Counted from the first letter of the stretch, positions 45,304-54,813 are shown. The stretch: DNA of 64,000 nucleotides from Bryobacterales bacterium (GCA_028819255.1 JAPPMB010000047.1:71039-135038), one strand, 5' to 3'. Translations and numbers: made by a program. The notes: generated by a model not told the origin, from the letters alone.

Positions 45304-45926
45304 ACATTCACAGCCCGCAAATTCAACGAAGCCGCCATCTCCTCTCGGATGCCGAGACAACGGAACCGCTCGGAATATCGCTACCTAACATACTTAGCGG
45401 TTGCGACGATCTCTGTCGACTCCTGTTGCTTCAGGAACTGGGAACAGCGTCATTGGCAAGATCGGCCAATGAGACGGATTCCGATCCCATGTGTATTCTG
45501 GTCTACCCCAGCACCCAAGTTGTCGCGAACCTGGCCGCGGACTCGATCTGGCTCCATGGTCCTCCGCAGGTATCGCTCGATTCCGCCACGGGAACGTCTG
45601 CTCGCCGCCCCGGCGCAATCAAGGATTGCCTCTGACAAACGCAAGTCTCGGGAAGCATATGCGACCGGCCATGGGCGTTCCTCGTTGGAGGCGGCGGTTT
45701 GCACGGGGCACGCACTGCGGGGAGTGGGCTGGCGGCCCCGGTTACGTTAGTATTCAGGATCGTCTGAGGGAGAGCTCAAGGTACGCATGACCTGCTCCGC
45801 CGCGCTCTGCCATCATCGTGCGGCAGCCGGTAGCGGTTGCCCGGCGGCTATCATTGCGGCGGGATGGGGAGGGCCCGCCGCTCCCGTGGGCGTTCGTACT
45901 ATAATCCCCCTCACTTGAATCGCGTG
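45304..45926. other. Intergenic region with no supported gene
   Basis: Between the HEPN gene and sulfatase 6, overlapping frames in both directions (for example 45349-45750) are of alternate-frame composition with no domain signal. No RNA gene or repeat is obvious. Confidence 0.4.
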
Positions 45927-47420
45927 ATGGCTTGGACCGTTCTTCTGCTGGCCGGATTCCTGGCCGCATGCTCGGGAGGCGAGCGGCCCAACGTTCTGCT
46001 GATCGTCTCAGAGGACAACGGTCCCGAAATCGGGGCCTACGGCGACCCCTTCGCTAGGACTCCGGTGCTGGACGGCCTGGCCCGCGAGGGCGTGCTGTTT
46101 CGGAACGCATACGTGCCGCAGGCGGGCTGCAGCCAGTCCCGGGCAGCGTTTCTCACTGGCCTGTATCCCCATCAGAACGGCCAGATCGGGCTGGCGACAT
46201 GGAAGTTCGGCCTATTCCGTGAGGACACCCCAAACCTGGTGAGAACACTCAAGGAGGCCGGATACGCGACCGGAATCATCGGGAAGCTTCACATCAATCC
46301 CGAAGAGGCCTTTCCGTTCGACTTCACGGCCCAGCCGGGTGCGAACTTCCGACGACAGGACATGGGCACCTACGCCGAATCGGCCAGGGCCTTCATGGTG
46401 GCGTCCGACCGGCCGTTCTTCCTTTCCGTGAACTACCCCGACGCCCACCGTCCCTTCCTGCGGCAGGTCGAGGGCCTGCCCGCCGACCCGCTGGATGACA
46501 GCGATGTCGAGAGCCTCGCATACATGGGTCTCGACTCGCCGACGCTGCGTCGGGACACAGCCAACTACCACAACTCGATGGCGAGGCTGGACACCCTGAT
46601 CGGGCATCTGTTGGAGGCGCTGGAGCATTCCGGGAAGGCCGACCGGACCATCGTGGCGTATCTCGGCGATCACGGGGCGGACCTGCTGCGGGGAAAGCGG
46701 ACGTGCTACGAGGGAGGCGTCCGGGTGCCTTTCATCGTCCGATGGCCGGCACGGCAAAAGGCAGGCCAGGTGCGCGAGGAGCTCGTATCGACGCTCGATC
46801 TGGCTCCCACCCTGATTGAGGCGGCCCGGGCGCAATCGATTCCGGGACTGCCCGGCCACTCACTGGAGCCCCTCGTCGCAGGCCGCAGCGTCCCTTGGCG
46901 AAAGCACCTGTTCACCGAGTACCACCTGCATTCGAACCACAACTACTACCCCCAGAGGGCAGTTCGCGGCGACAGGTTCAAGCTGATCTGGAACCTGATG
47001 CCCGGTGAGGGGAATCCCGGCCACAGGTTCACTGTCGACCGGTTCGTCGGCCACGAGGAGATGCGGGAGGCGCTCGAGCGGGCCAGCCCGAGGGTCCGGG
47101 AGGCATATGGATTGATGGAGAGCCCGCCCGAATTCGAACTCTACGACCTCGAAGGCGACCCCCACGAATTCGAGAATCTCGCCGACAAGCCCGAGCATCG
47201 GGCTGTACTGGAGGAACTGAAGGGGCGTCTGCTGGAGTGGCGGCGCCAGACGGATGATGCGTTCCTGGACGCTGCGAACGTGATGAGACTCAGGGAAGAG
47301 ATTGAATCGACGTTCATCGAGGGGCAGTACCGTCGCCCCGAGGGCTGGCAGTACAGCCGGTATCTCGCGCCTTCCGTGCCTGCCTGGCTGAAGGAAGGTG
47401 GCGAACCTGACCTGCGATGA
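45927..47420 (+). CDS. Sulfatase 6 (S1 family, lipoprotein, C-S-Q-S-R motif)
   Basis: From ATG 45927 the protein is 497 residues, with a short lipoprotein signal ending LAAC (Cys 15). The metal site reads VSEDNGPEIGAYGD (Glu-Asp-Asn at 29-31) and the formylglycine signature is C-S-Q-S-R (Cys 68), with Gln where Pro or Ala is normal. LTGLYPHQNGQIGLATWKF, GIIGKLHINPE and LGDHGADLLRGK follow, a heparan N-sulfatase-like arrangement. Maturation of C-x-Q-x-R by the common maturase is uncertain. It is the first of three tandem sulfatases; a TTG at 45915 is an alternative start. Confidence 0.88.
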   Translation: MAWTVLLLAGFLAACSGGERPNVLLIVSEDNGPEIGAYGDPFARTPVLDGLAREGVLFRNAYVPQAGCSQSRAAFLTGLYPHQNGQIGLATWKFGLFREDTPNLVRTLKEAGYATGIIGKLHINPEEAFPFDFTAQPGANFRRQDMGTYAESARAFMVASDRPFFLSVNYPDAHRPFLRQVEGLPADPLDDSDVESLAYMGLDSPTLRRDTANYHNSMARLDTLIGHLLEALEHSGKADRTIVAYLGDHGADLLRGKRTCYEGGVRVPFIVRWPARQKAGQVREELVSTLDLAPTLIEAARAQSIPGLPGHSLEPLVAGRSVPWRKHLFTEYHLHSNHNYYPQRAVRGDRFKLIWNLMPGEGNPGHRFTVDRFVGHEEMREALERASPRVREAYGLMESPPEFELYDLEGDPHEFENLADKPEHRAVLEELKGRLLEWRRQTDDAFLDAANVMRLREEIESTFIEGQYRRPEGWQYSRYLAPSVPAWLKEGGEPDLR

Positions 47421-47484
47421 GGATCGGCCAGCCGCTTCAACCGAACCCGGTTGTCCGGCGGTAGGCTAGGTTGCGGAAGCATCG

Positions 47485-48924
47485 ATGACGAGAACGCTGA
47501 TACCTGTCCTCGCCGCGGCCTTGGCGCTCGCGGGTTGCGGCGAGCCCACCATGGATCGTCCCAACGTCCTCTTTCTGAGCGTCGACGACATGAACGACTG
47601 GGTCGGGGCACTTGGAGACGAGACTGCACGAACTCCCAACATCGACCGGCTCGCCGAGCGCGGCGTGCTGTTCACCAACGCCCACGCGACATCGCCCAAG
47701 TGCAATCCGTCACGAACCGCGATCCTGTCCGGGTTGCGTCCGTCAACCACAGGTGTCTACGCGAACGCGGAGTGGTGGAAGCCGAACTTTCCCGAGATGG
47801 TAGTGCTGCCACGCTACTTCAGGAACCACGGGTACCATGTCGCGGGTGGCGGCAAGGTATTCCACCACACGCCCGGGTTCAATCCCCCTGACTCGTGGGA
47901 CGAGTACTCCGAACTCGTGACCGACCTCAGGACGGAGAACTTCCTGATTCCGTACCGGCGACCGAATCATCTGACGAGCTTCGACTGGGGCCCTCTGGAC
48001 AAGTCGGTCATGGAGATGGGCGACGGCGCCACGGTCCGCTGGGCCGAGGACTTTCTTTCCCGTGAGCACGGCAAGCCGTTCTTCCTGGCCGTCGGTCTGT
48101 TTCAGCCGCATCTGCCCTTCTACGCGCCGCGAGCGTCTTACGATTCCGTTGGCCCGGGGGAGGCTCCTGTTCCTGTCGACAGGCCAGGCGATCTGGACGA
48201 CGTTCCGGAGTCCGGACGCAAGATGGCGGCCTATCGGGTCGCCGATCTCGAGCTCATCCTGGAACACGACGACATGGACGAAGTGGTCCGCTCGTACACT
48301 GCCTGCATCCGGCATGCCGACACGCTGGTCGGTCGGGTGCTGAACGCTCTCGACGAAAGCCGTTACGGAGACAACACGATCGTGGTTCTCTGGTCCGATC
48401 ACGGATACCACTTCGGAGAAAAGCACCACCTGACCAAGAACACGCTCTGGGAGCGGTCGTCACGGGTGCCGCTCGCGATCGTGGCTCCGGGCGTCACACG
48501 CCCGGCAGGCCGGTCGTCGCGCCCTGTGGGTCTGCTGAATCTCTACCCAACACTGATCGACCTGTGCGGCCTGCCTGAGAAAACAGACCTCGAGGGAGTG
48601 AGCCTGCGTCCGCTGCTGGAGGACCCAGATGCAGAGTGGCGTCGGCCGGCCATCATGACGTTCGGCCGCGGAAACCACGCGGTGCGCTCGGAACGCTATC
48701 GGTACATTCGGTATGCGAACGGCGAAGAGGAGTTGTACGACCACTCGACGGACCCCAACGAGTGGACGAATCTGGCGGCAGACAAGTCGTTTGCGCACGT
48801 GATCGCGGAGCACGCCGAGTGGCTACCGGACTCCGACGCCCCGGGAGCGTTGCGCAAGGGCGCGTTCGAATTCAATCCGGAGACGTATTCATGGAAACGG
48901 CTCGAGGAGACGGAGGAACAGTGA
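47485..48924 (+). CDS. Sulfatase 7 (S1 family, iduronate-2-sulfatase-like lipoprotein)
   Basis: This 479-residue protein has a lipoprotein signal ending LALAGC (Cys 18), SVDDMNDWVGALGD (Asp 34-35) and the formylglycine signature C-N-P-S-R (Cys 73). RYFRNHGYHVAGGGKVFHH, LAVGLFQPHLPFYAPR and SDHGYHFGEKHHLTKNTLWE are characteristic of the iduronate-2-sulfatase/S1_7-like group. The stop overlaps the GTG start of sulfatase 8 by 4 nt, so both are probably made together. Substrate is likely a sulfated glycan but unproven. Confidence 0.92.
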   Translation: MTRTLIPVLAAALALAGCGEPTMDRPNVLFLSVDDMNDWVGALGDETARTPNIDRLAERGVLFTNAHATSPKCNPSRTAILSGLRPSTTGVYANAEWWKPNFPEMVVLPRYFRNHGYHVAGGGKVFHHTPGFNPPDSWDEYSELVTDLRTENFLIPYRRPNHLTSFDWGPLDKSVMEMGDGATVRWAEDFLSREHGKPFFLAVGLFQPHLPFYAPRASYDSVGPGEAPVPVDRPGDLDDVPESGRKMAAYRVADLELILEHDDMDEVVRSYTACIRHADTLVGRVLNALDESRYGDNTIVVLWSDHGYHFGEKHHLTKNTLWERSSRVPLAIVAPGVTRPAGRSSRPVGLLNLYPTLIDLCGLPEKTDLEGVSLRPLLEDPDAEWRRPAIMTFGRGNHAVRSERYRYIRYANGEEELYDHSTDPNEWTNLAADKSFAHVIAEHAEWLPDSDAPGALRKGAFEFNPETYSWKRLEETEEQ

Positions 48925-50411
48925 TCCATCGCAGGGATTTTCTCTTGGGCGGCCTTGCCGCCTCCGGGGCGGCTTCGGGCGCTGCCCAGGCAGCTACGGG
49001 CGATTTGAACGTGCTGTTCGTTGCGGTCGACGACCTGCGTCCGGAACTCGGCTGCTACGGCAACGAGCTGATCAGGACGCCGAACCTGGACAGGCTCGCG
49101 AGTCGCTCCGTGGTGTTCCGGAGAGCCTATTGCCAGTCGCCCGTCTGCGGCCCATCGCGGGCCTCCCTGCTGACCGGTCTGCGCCCGGACACGACCAAGG
49201 TGTGGGGCAACAGGAAGCACTTCCGCGAGATCCTGCCGGACATCGTCACAATGCCACAGCGTTTCAAGCAGGAGGGCTACCACACCCAGGCGATCGGCAA
49301 GATACTCCACGGAAAAATGTCGGACGCAGCTTCCTGGAGCGTGCCGGCGTGGCCTCCGGGCGGGCGGCAGGCGGGCATGCAGTACATCGATGTGGAGCGT
49401 CTGGCCGCGATGCGGGCGAAGGAACCCGACCGGTTGGTGCCGGGACCTGAGATTCCGACGCTCGAGTGGAAGAAGCAGAATTCGTGGCAGGCCCCGGAAG
49501 TGCCGGACAACGCGCTGCAGGATGGCCAAGTCGCAGACCGCGCCGTGGAAGCCCTGCGCAAGCTGAGAGACGAGAACTTCTTCCTCGCCGTCGGCTTTCA
49601 GAAGCCTCACCTGCCCTTCACGGCTCCGAAGAAGTACTTCGACCTCTACGACCCCGACGGGCTGCCGGTCCCCGAGGACGCGCACCGGCCGGTCGACTCG
49701 CCCGACACGGCGTTCACGCGCTGGCAGGAACTCCGCGGCTACACAGACATCCCGCGCGAGGGTCCGCTGCCGCCCGGCAAGGCCCGCGAACTGATCCACG
49801 GGTACTACGCGGCGACTTCGTACATGGACGCGCAAGCCGGACGCGTTCTGGATGAACTCGACCGCCTCGGCCTGTCGGAGCGCACGGCCGTCGTGATGTT
49901 CGGCGACCACGGCTGGCATCTCGGGGAGCAGGATCTCTGGGCCAAGACGGCAACGTTCGAGCTGACCGCACGGGCGCCGCTGATGATGCACGTGCCGGGC
50001 ATGAGTTCGGCGGGACGCCAATGCGACGGCCTGGTCGAGTTCGTGGACATGTACCCGACGCTATGCGAGGCCTCTGGAATCGAGGCTCCATCCAGTCTCG
50101 AAGGAATATCAATGATGCCGTTGCTGGAAGACCCCCGGCGGTCCTGGAAGCAGGCAGCGTTCACACAGATACCAAGGCCCTACCTCGCCAGCGAAGACTG
50201 GGAGCACATGGGATACAGCATGCGCACGGACCGCTACCGCTACACGGAGTGGGTCGACCGCAGCTGCACGGTGCAGGCTCGCGAGCTGTACGATTTCCGG
50301 ATAGCGCCGACCGAGACGGTGAACCTTGCGGGCCGGGCCGAACACAGGGCCTTGGTGGAGTCGCTGTCCCGGCAGATGCAGACCGGATGGCGGTGGGCCG
50401 GGCCGGCCTGA
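48921..50411 (+). CDS. Sulfatase 8 (S1 family, iduronate-2-sulfatase-like, Tat signal)
   Basis: The GTG at 48921 is chosen because GGAGG sits 5 bp before it and the product then opens MIHRRDFLLGGLAASGAASG, a twin-arginine signal; the upstream ATG (48891) would lengthen it needlessly. The 496-residue protein has AVDDLRPELGCYGNE (Asp 37-38), the formylglycine signature C-G-P-S-R (Cys 76), LAVGFQKPHLPFTAPKKY and GDHGWHLGEQDLWAK, typical of iduronate-2-sulfatase-like enzymes. It overlaps sulfatase 7 by GTGA. The different export routes of the pair (lipoprotein and Tat) are notable. Confidence 0.92.
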   Translation: MIHRRDFLLGGLAASGAASGAAQAATGDLNVLFVAVDDLRPELGCYGNELIRTPNLDRLASRSVVFRRAYCQSPVCGPSRASLLTGLRPDTTKVWGNRKHFREILPDIVTMPQRFKQEGYHTQAIGKILHGKMSDAASWSVPAWPPGGRQAGMQYIDVERLAAMRAKEPDRLVPGPEIPTLEWKKQNSWQAPEVPDNALQDGQVADRAVEALRKLRDENFFLAVGFQKPHLPFTAPKKYFDLYDPDGLPVPEDAHRPVDSPDTAFTRWQELRGYTDIPREGPLPPGKARELIHGYYAATSYMDAQAGRVLDELDRLGLSERTAVVMFGDHGWHLGEQDLWAKTATFELTARAPLMMHVPGMSSAGRQCDGLVEFVDMYPTLCEASGIEAPSSLEGISMMPLLEDPRRSWKQAAFTQIPRPYLASEDWEHMGYSMRTDRYRYTEWVDRSCTVQARELYDFRIAPTETVNLAGRAEHRALVESLSRQMQTGWRWAGPA

Positions 50412-50861
50412 GCCGCGCTGGCGGTCATTGATAGCAGCCGACCAGATCGCGATTTCAGCCCGCAGAGCCGGTCGACTTGCCGGTCAGCCATCAGCACCCT
50501 GCCGTGCTTCCGCAACAGGTCCAATGAGGCGCTCTTGCGAAAGCTGGGAGTGTCAGCATCGCTCATGTTGCGGCGGCGACCGGTGACCCGGCTGCCGTAC
50601 CTCCACGGCTCGGCCTGTGGCGGGGATTCCCGCAACGGATTTCCAGGATGCGCCGATGCCGTCGAGAGCGATGCAGTCCCCCGCCCGATTATCTCGGCGA
50701 GTTTCTTGGCATCCCAATTGCAGGCCGAAGACAGACCGAGGGTGACCTCCGCGAAACGCTCGTCGTCGTGGGCCGTGTCGTTCCAGTAGCGTAGCCAGCG
50801 CTTGAGCAACGCGATGCAGCAGCGCGGGAAGACCGCGTGGATGGTCTGCAGTTCGTCCCGG
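50412..50861 (-). pseudogene. Possible gene remnant with HsdM-like segment
   Basis: One minus-strand frame is open through this region. Its upstream part reads KRWLRYWNDTAHDDERFAEV, protein-like but of unknown family. Its downstream part (about 50470-50566) contains FRKSASLDLLRKHGRVL, which resembles the C-terminal F-C-K-S-A-T-L-x-x-I-R-K-H-G-x-V-L segment of type I restriction methylase HsdM. Neither a start nor a proper end is visible and the frame runs on into the sulfatase gene, so it is at most a fragment. The identification is tentative. Confidence 0.3.
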
Positions 50862-52635
50862 CTATTCGTGCGGCTCTGGGTCCCAATGCTCCACGAGTGC
50901 GGAACGGCCGAGGATTTCGACGATGCGCACGAGGCGCTCCGTACCGTCCGAGTCAGTCAACCGGAGGTCTTCACCGGGAACGAACTGAACGGGCTGCAGT
51001 TGGCCCCGACCAACGGCGATATTCGTAGCGTAAAGATAGGTACGATCCAGCGAGTCGCGTATGGGGTTCAGGCGCCCGTTCAACCCGGGTAGACTGCCTG
51101 TCGCCTCGGAAAAGATGGCGCTTCCACTCCGCGGCAGCGGGGTCAGATCGAGCGCGAGAGCACCGGCGGAGGGGAGCCATTCCCGCACCAGGCAGGCTGC
51201 ATGTCCGGGTGCGGCGCCGAACACGGTCATCGGCAGCTCGGTCGTGTACAGCTCCAAGGCGGCCTCGCCGTTCTCGTCCGCGACCGCCTGTTTCCACGTT
51301 CGGTTCGGGAAAAGCGCCAGGACCTCCGCTCCGAGCAGGGGCCGACCCTCGTCTCGAACGGTGACAACCACTCGGGAGGAGGTGGCGCGGGGCGGCAGGG
51401 ACCCGCAGCAGGACCTCCGCTCCGTCGATCAACTGATACTCCGGCGACCGTCCGGACAGCTCGCGGGTCTCACGAATGATTGCTGGCACACCGTCCCCGC
51501 GGCGTTCCATGAAGTACGGCCGGTGCGCCGACCCGCGGATCTCGCCCACTCCCATCCGGCCCATCACGGAAGCGATGACTTGGTTCCGCGTCGCCTGCCT
51601 CAGCGCCATGCTCTCCACGGTCAGGGTGTTGGGAAGCGCACCGGGCGAGTGGATTTCCAAGCGGTCGGAGAACATTGACAGGCGGGTCCTGCTGCCTCGG
51701 ATCGAATAGTCGCGATGCACCACGGCGTTGACGACCGCCTCGAAGATTGCTTTCTCGCTGTATTGCGGCATGTCGATCCGCGCGGGGGTCTTTCGGGCAG
51801 CGACCTGCATGTTCCGCCCCGCAAACGTCATCGTGTCCGCGATCTGACGCTGGAGCGGACCGGTGATCTCCTGCGAGTCCACTTGGCCGGTCGTACGGTC
51901 CATACCCCGATAGCGGGTCGCCGTGACGGCTGCGTTGGGCAGCCACCGCTCGGGGTGCCCTGTGCATAAGAGCACACCGGCGACGGTAGCGCGCTAGACG
52001 CCGGACTCGTCCGACGCGAGCAATGCGAGCTTCGCAAGCGCGAGTTCCGGCTCGGTGGCACCCTCGGCGCTCAGTATCGGCCTCCAGAGCGCGGGCTCCA
52101 GCGCATCGAACCCAGTCCCCGCCACCGGCTGCTCGTCGAACCAGAGGTGCCGGCCCTGTGCGCGCTGCTGCGCCAGCCTCATCGGTTCGTCGCTGGTCAA
52201 TCGTCGCTTGCTGGCTCCGACCCGAACCCAGCTTCGGCCGCCTCGCTCGTGCAACGAGTCGCCTCGGGGGACCTCTACCAAGACGAAGGCCTTGCCGTCT
52301 AGCTCCCGGTGATGCACGCCGATGCGCAAAGCCGGTTTGATGGCATCCATGCCCACTGCGACGAGCAGGTTATCGAGCGCAGCCATCTGTTCTCGGGACA
52401 TGCCCTGAAGGAGCCCGTCATCCGTCGCGCCCATCAGGAGCCGGCCGCCGTCCGCATTGGCAAATGCGATTATTACGAGCAGCCCGACGACGCAGCGCGG
52501 GGTGTAGAACTCGCGCGCCTTCGTCACGACGGCGCTGGCGAACTGCGGGAGGAAGTTCTCGTGCATTCGACTCAGCAGGTCCCGGGAACGTGCTTCGGCG
52601 TCCGCAACCCGGATGCTGCCGAGCATGTCGATCAA
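50862..52635 (-). pseudogene. AlbA_2/HATPase_c_4 ATP-binding protein, broken by TAG and frameshift
   Basis: The N-terminal part shows the AlbA_2-type [17 protein letters not shown] and runs to a TAG at 51994-51996 after SDESGV. The same frame continues with HPERWLPNAAVTA and a GHKL-like ATPase domain (AIFEAVVNAVVHRDYS, the N-box). Near 51390-51405 a one-base shift is needed to reach the C-terminal part VVVTVRDEGRPLLGAEVLAL through SLPGLNGRLNPIRDSLDR to the stop at 50862. The sequence just before FANADGG is also atypical, so the N-terminus may be damaged too. Intact relatives occur in accessory regions; their function is not established. Confidence 0.75.
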
Positions 52636-52785
52636 CTGGCCGAGACGCCGCTTATCCGAATTGAACCATCGCCAGTGCCTCTGTATGCCTCACGATCACC
52701 CTTGCCGTGCAACGCAATCGCTGGCACCGCCCGAGTCCCGCTCGCCACTCGAATGGTAGAGCGTTATGGAGTGCGCGGAAGCTCG

Positions 52786-53772
52786 CTAGCCGCCGAATGA
52801 TGCGAAATCCGTCTCCAAGTCCTCGGCCATATCCTTTATGCCCTTCAACCTCTCGGAGTCGTTTCGGACCTTCTGCTTCAGAGTGTCCACCAGCGGCGCG
52901 AGGATCGCGGCGGACGGCGATCGCTGGATAAGTTCCAAGATGCGGTCCCGTCCGATGATCATGGCCATGTCGCGCAGCGAGAAGTGGAAGTTCGCGGCAG
53001 GGGGAAAATCCTCAATCTCAGGCAGTAGGTCCAAGAGGGATGCGACGTGCTTTTCCCCAGACTCGATTTCCTGGGAAATCAAGTAGGCCGTCGCCAAGAC
53101 CAGATGGCAGTGGAAGCGTTCGGCGGAGTAGCTCGCTTCGCATTTTTCAACACCGAGAGTTGCCGATGCAATGGCTGTCTTGGTTTGCCCCATGCAAAGT
53201 TCCAGTCCGGCTTTGGAAATCAAAGCTCTGATGACCGTTATGTCGTACTGGGGTTCGCTGCTGTCCCCGTAGCGCACAACCAGCTTGTTGAGCTGAGACA
53301 GCGCTTCCTTCCTGCGATCCGAGTGTGCCAGAGTGACCGCCCAATTGAACTGTGCCCTAATGACCTGGTCCTGAACCTGCGGTTCTTCGTGCCACTTGTA
53401 CCGATCTACGAACGCGGCATACTTTCCTATGGACTCTTCCGTATAGCCCATTTGCCCCGTCACAACGGCGGCATTGAATTGCGCCTCCGCAACGAGAGGA
53501 TCAATGATCGCCGGACCGTCCGATTCGAATCGCTTTAGCAACTCGCTGTAACACCAAAGCTCGTCCTCGAACCGCTCCAATGCGGCAAACGACCTTCCGC
53601 GACATAGCAGTGCGTGGGCAATCGCTTCATGAACGTCTTCATCGTCACACTCTCCGCATGTCTCCAGGACTTCGTCGCAGAGTGCGATTGCATCCTCGTA
53701 TGCGCCGACCTCGCATAGATCCTCTGCATCAAAGATCTGTCCGAAGACCCATTCGAGTTCCTGGTCATCCAT
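52786..53772 (-). CDS. TPR-type helical repeat protein
   Basis: This 328-residue acidic protein is built from helix pairs resembling tetratricopeptide repeats, for example AYEDAIALCDEVLETCGE, AHALLCRGRSFAALERFEDELWCYSELL and QFNAAVVTGQMGYTEESIGKY. There is no signal peptide or membrane helix, so it is cytoplasmic and probably mediates protein-protein contacts. It lies upstream, on the same strand, of the broken AlbA/ATPase gene (150 bp gap); a functional link is possible but unproven. Its codon use is less GC-biased than core genes here. Confidence 0.75.
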   Translation of the reverse strand: MDDQELEWVFGQIFDAEDLCEVGAYEDAIALCDEVLETCGECDDEDVHEAIAHALLCRGRSFAALERFEDELWCYSELLKRFESDGPAIIDPLVAEAQFNAAVVTGQMGYTEESIGKYAAFVDRYKWHEEPQVQDQVIRAQFNWAVTLAHSDRRKEALSQLNKLVVRYGDSSEPQYDITVIRALISKAGLELCMGQTKTAIASATLGVEKCEASYSAERFHCHLVLATAYLISQEIESGEKHVASLLDLLPEIEDFPPAANFHFSLRDMAMIIGRDRILELIQRSPSAAILAPLVDTLKQKVRNDSERLKGIKDMAEDLETDFASFGG

Positions 53773-54185
53773 GATTGTCGTTTCGGCGCTCTCCGTCGTG
53801 TTCTCGCTGCGACAGCAAGCGCCCGTTGGCGGTCACACCGCGCTGATGGCCGGGCGGTGTTTTGTATCGTAGCAGCCCAGTCCAGCCGCCAATGCTCCGG
53901 TCCTGATGCGACCCGCCCCAGCTCTCGCTGCGGACAGGCGCGTGCGGAGCCGGGCCGACTGCCCCGCACAGAGCCGATGCTCGGCAACCGCTGGCTCATC
54001 AGTCCGCGTGGACACCGGGGTTCCGGCCCTCGTTCTCCGACAACGTGTTTCAGTCTGGATGACCCAACCAAGAGCCTGTTCCGCAACGGGCTGTGGCGAT
54101 TCCCGATGAGTGGTGAGTGCTGCAATCTCGATCTTGCGCAGTGGCAACTTCCCCATGACGGCGTATCGAACGCGACTCTCAGTTC
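53773..54185. other. Intergenic region with no supported gene
   Basis: Between the TPR gene and the Doc pseudogene the frames are Arg/Ser/Pro-rich in both directions. No domain, RNA gene or repeat is visible. Confidence 0.4.
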
Positions 54186-54584
54186 CTATGTCGCGAGGCG
54201 GACGCGAATCCAGCTCGCAAGCCCCTCCTCGGAGACCTGTCCGCTCGATACGGCTTCCATGATCCGAATGGCGTCGAATGGATCAAAGGCAAGGTTTCAG
54301 CCGTTGGCAAGCAGGAACAGGCCCGCTGCGAGCCACGCGGCACGCTTGTTGCCATCCGCAATGCCGTGGTTCGACGCCAAGCCGCAGGCATGGGCTGCAG
54401 CCAAGGTGACAGCATCAGGATCGCAATGCGACTCCAGGTTCTATGGTCTCGCGAGAGCCGAGTCGACAAGCCCAGGATCAAGAACGCCCTCGGCTCCGCG
54501 ATGCTCGGCAATCTGGCGATCATGAATAGCCAGCACGACCTCCAACGGAACCCACCGCCATGGGGCAGGCTCTCCTGATGTCAC
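54186..54584 (-). pseudogene. doc: Doc/Fic-family toxin with two in-frame stops
   Basis: Starting at GTG 54584 the frame reads WRWVPLEVVLAIHDRQIAEH, then DPGLVDSALARP, TAG at 54441-54443, NLESH, the Doc active-site motif NHGIADGNKRAAW, LLANG, TGA at 54297-54299, and a normal family end at 54186. The Doc motif H-x-F-x-D-x-N-K-R is mostly kept, with Ile for Phe. Doc toxins phosphorylate EF-Tu. The GTG overlaps the TGA of the AbrB-like antitoxin gene (GTGA), the usual coupling in such pairs. Two nonsense codons make the toxin almost certainly inactive. Confidence 0.85.
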
Positions 54585-54808
54585 TTCGATAGCGCTCGCA
54601 GCACCTCTCGGTCGTCGCGCATGATCTCCTCGGCGACCGCTGTCTGGCGCAGAAACTCAGGATTGTGGGGCGTGAGCCGATACCCGCCGCCCGGAGCGTC
54701 GGTAAGGTACAGGATGTTGCCCTCTCGCACCTTCAACCGAACCATCGCCTCCTTGGTGAGGATAATCCCGGAAGACGAGCCGACGTTTGTGACCTTGAGT
54801 GAGAGCAT
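54581..54808 (-). CDS. AbrB/MazE-type antitoxin
   Basis: This 75-residue protein begins MLSLKVTNVGSSSGIILTKEAM, the swapped-hairpin AbrB DNA-binding domain, and ends in a toxin-binding tail, FLRQTAVAEEIMRDDREVLRAL. It is the intact antitoxin of the adjacent Doc pair and should autoregulate its operon. The larger in-frame extension to 54940 is rejected because ATG 54808 gives the exact family start and a 34-bp operator-like palindrome lies directly upstream of it. Confidence 0.88.
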   Translation of the reverse strand: MLSLKVTNVGSSSGIILTKEAMVRLKVREGNILYLTDAPGGGYRLTPHNPEFLRQTAVAEEIMRDDREVLRALSK

Positions 54809-54813
54809 TGCAG

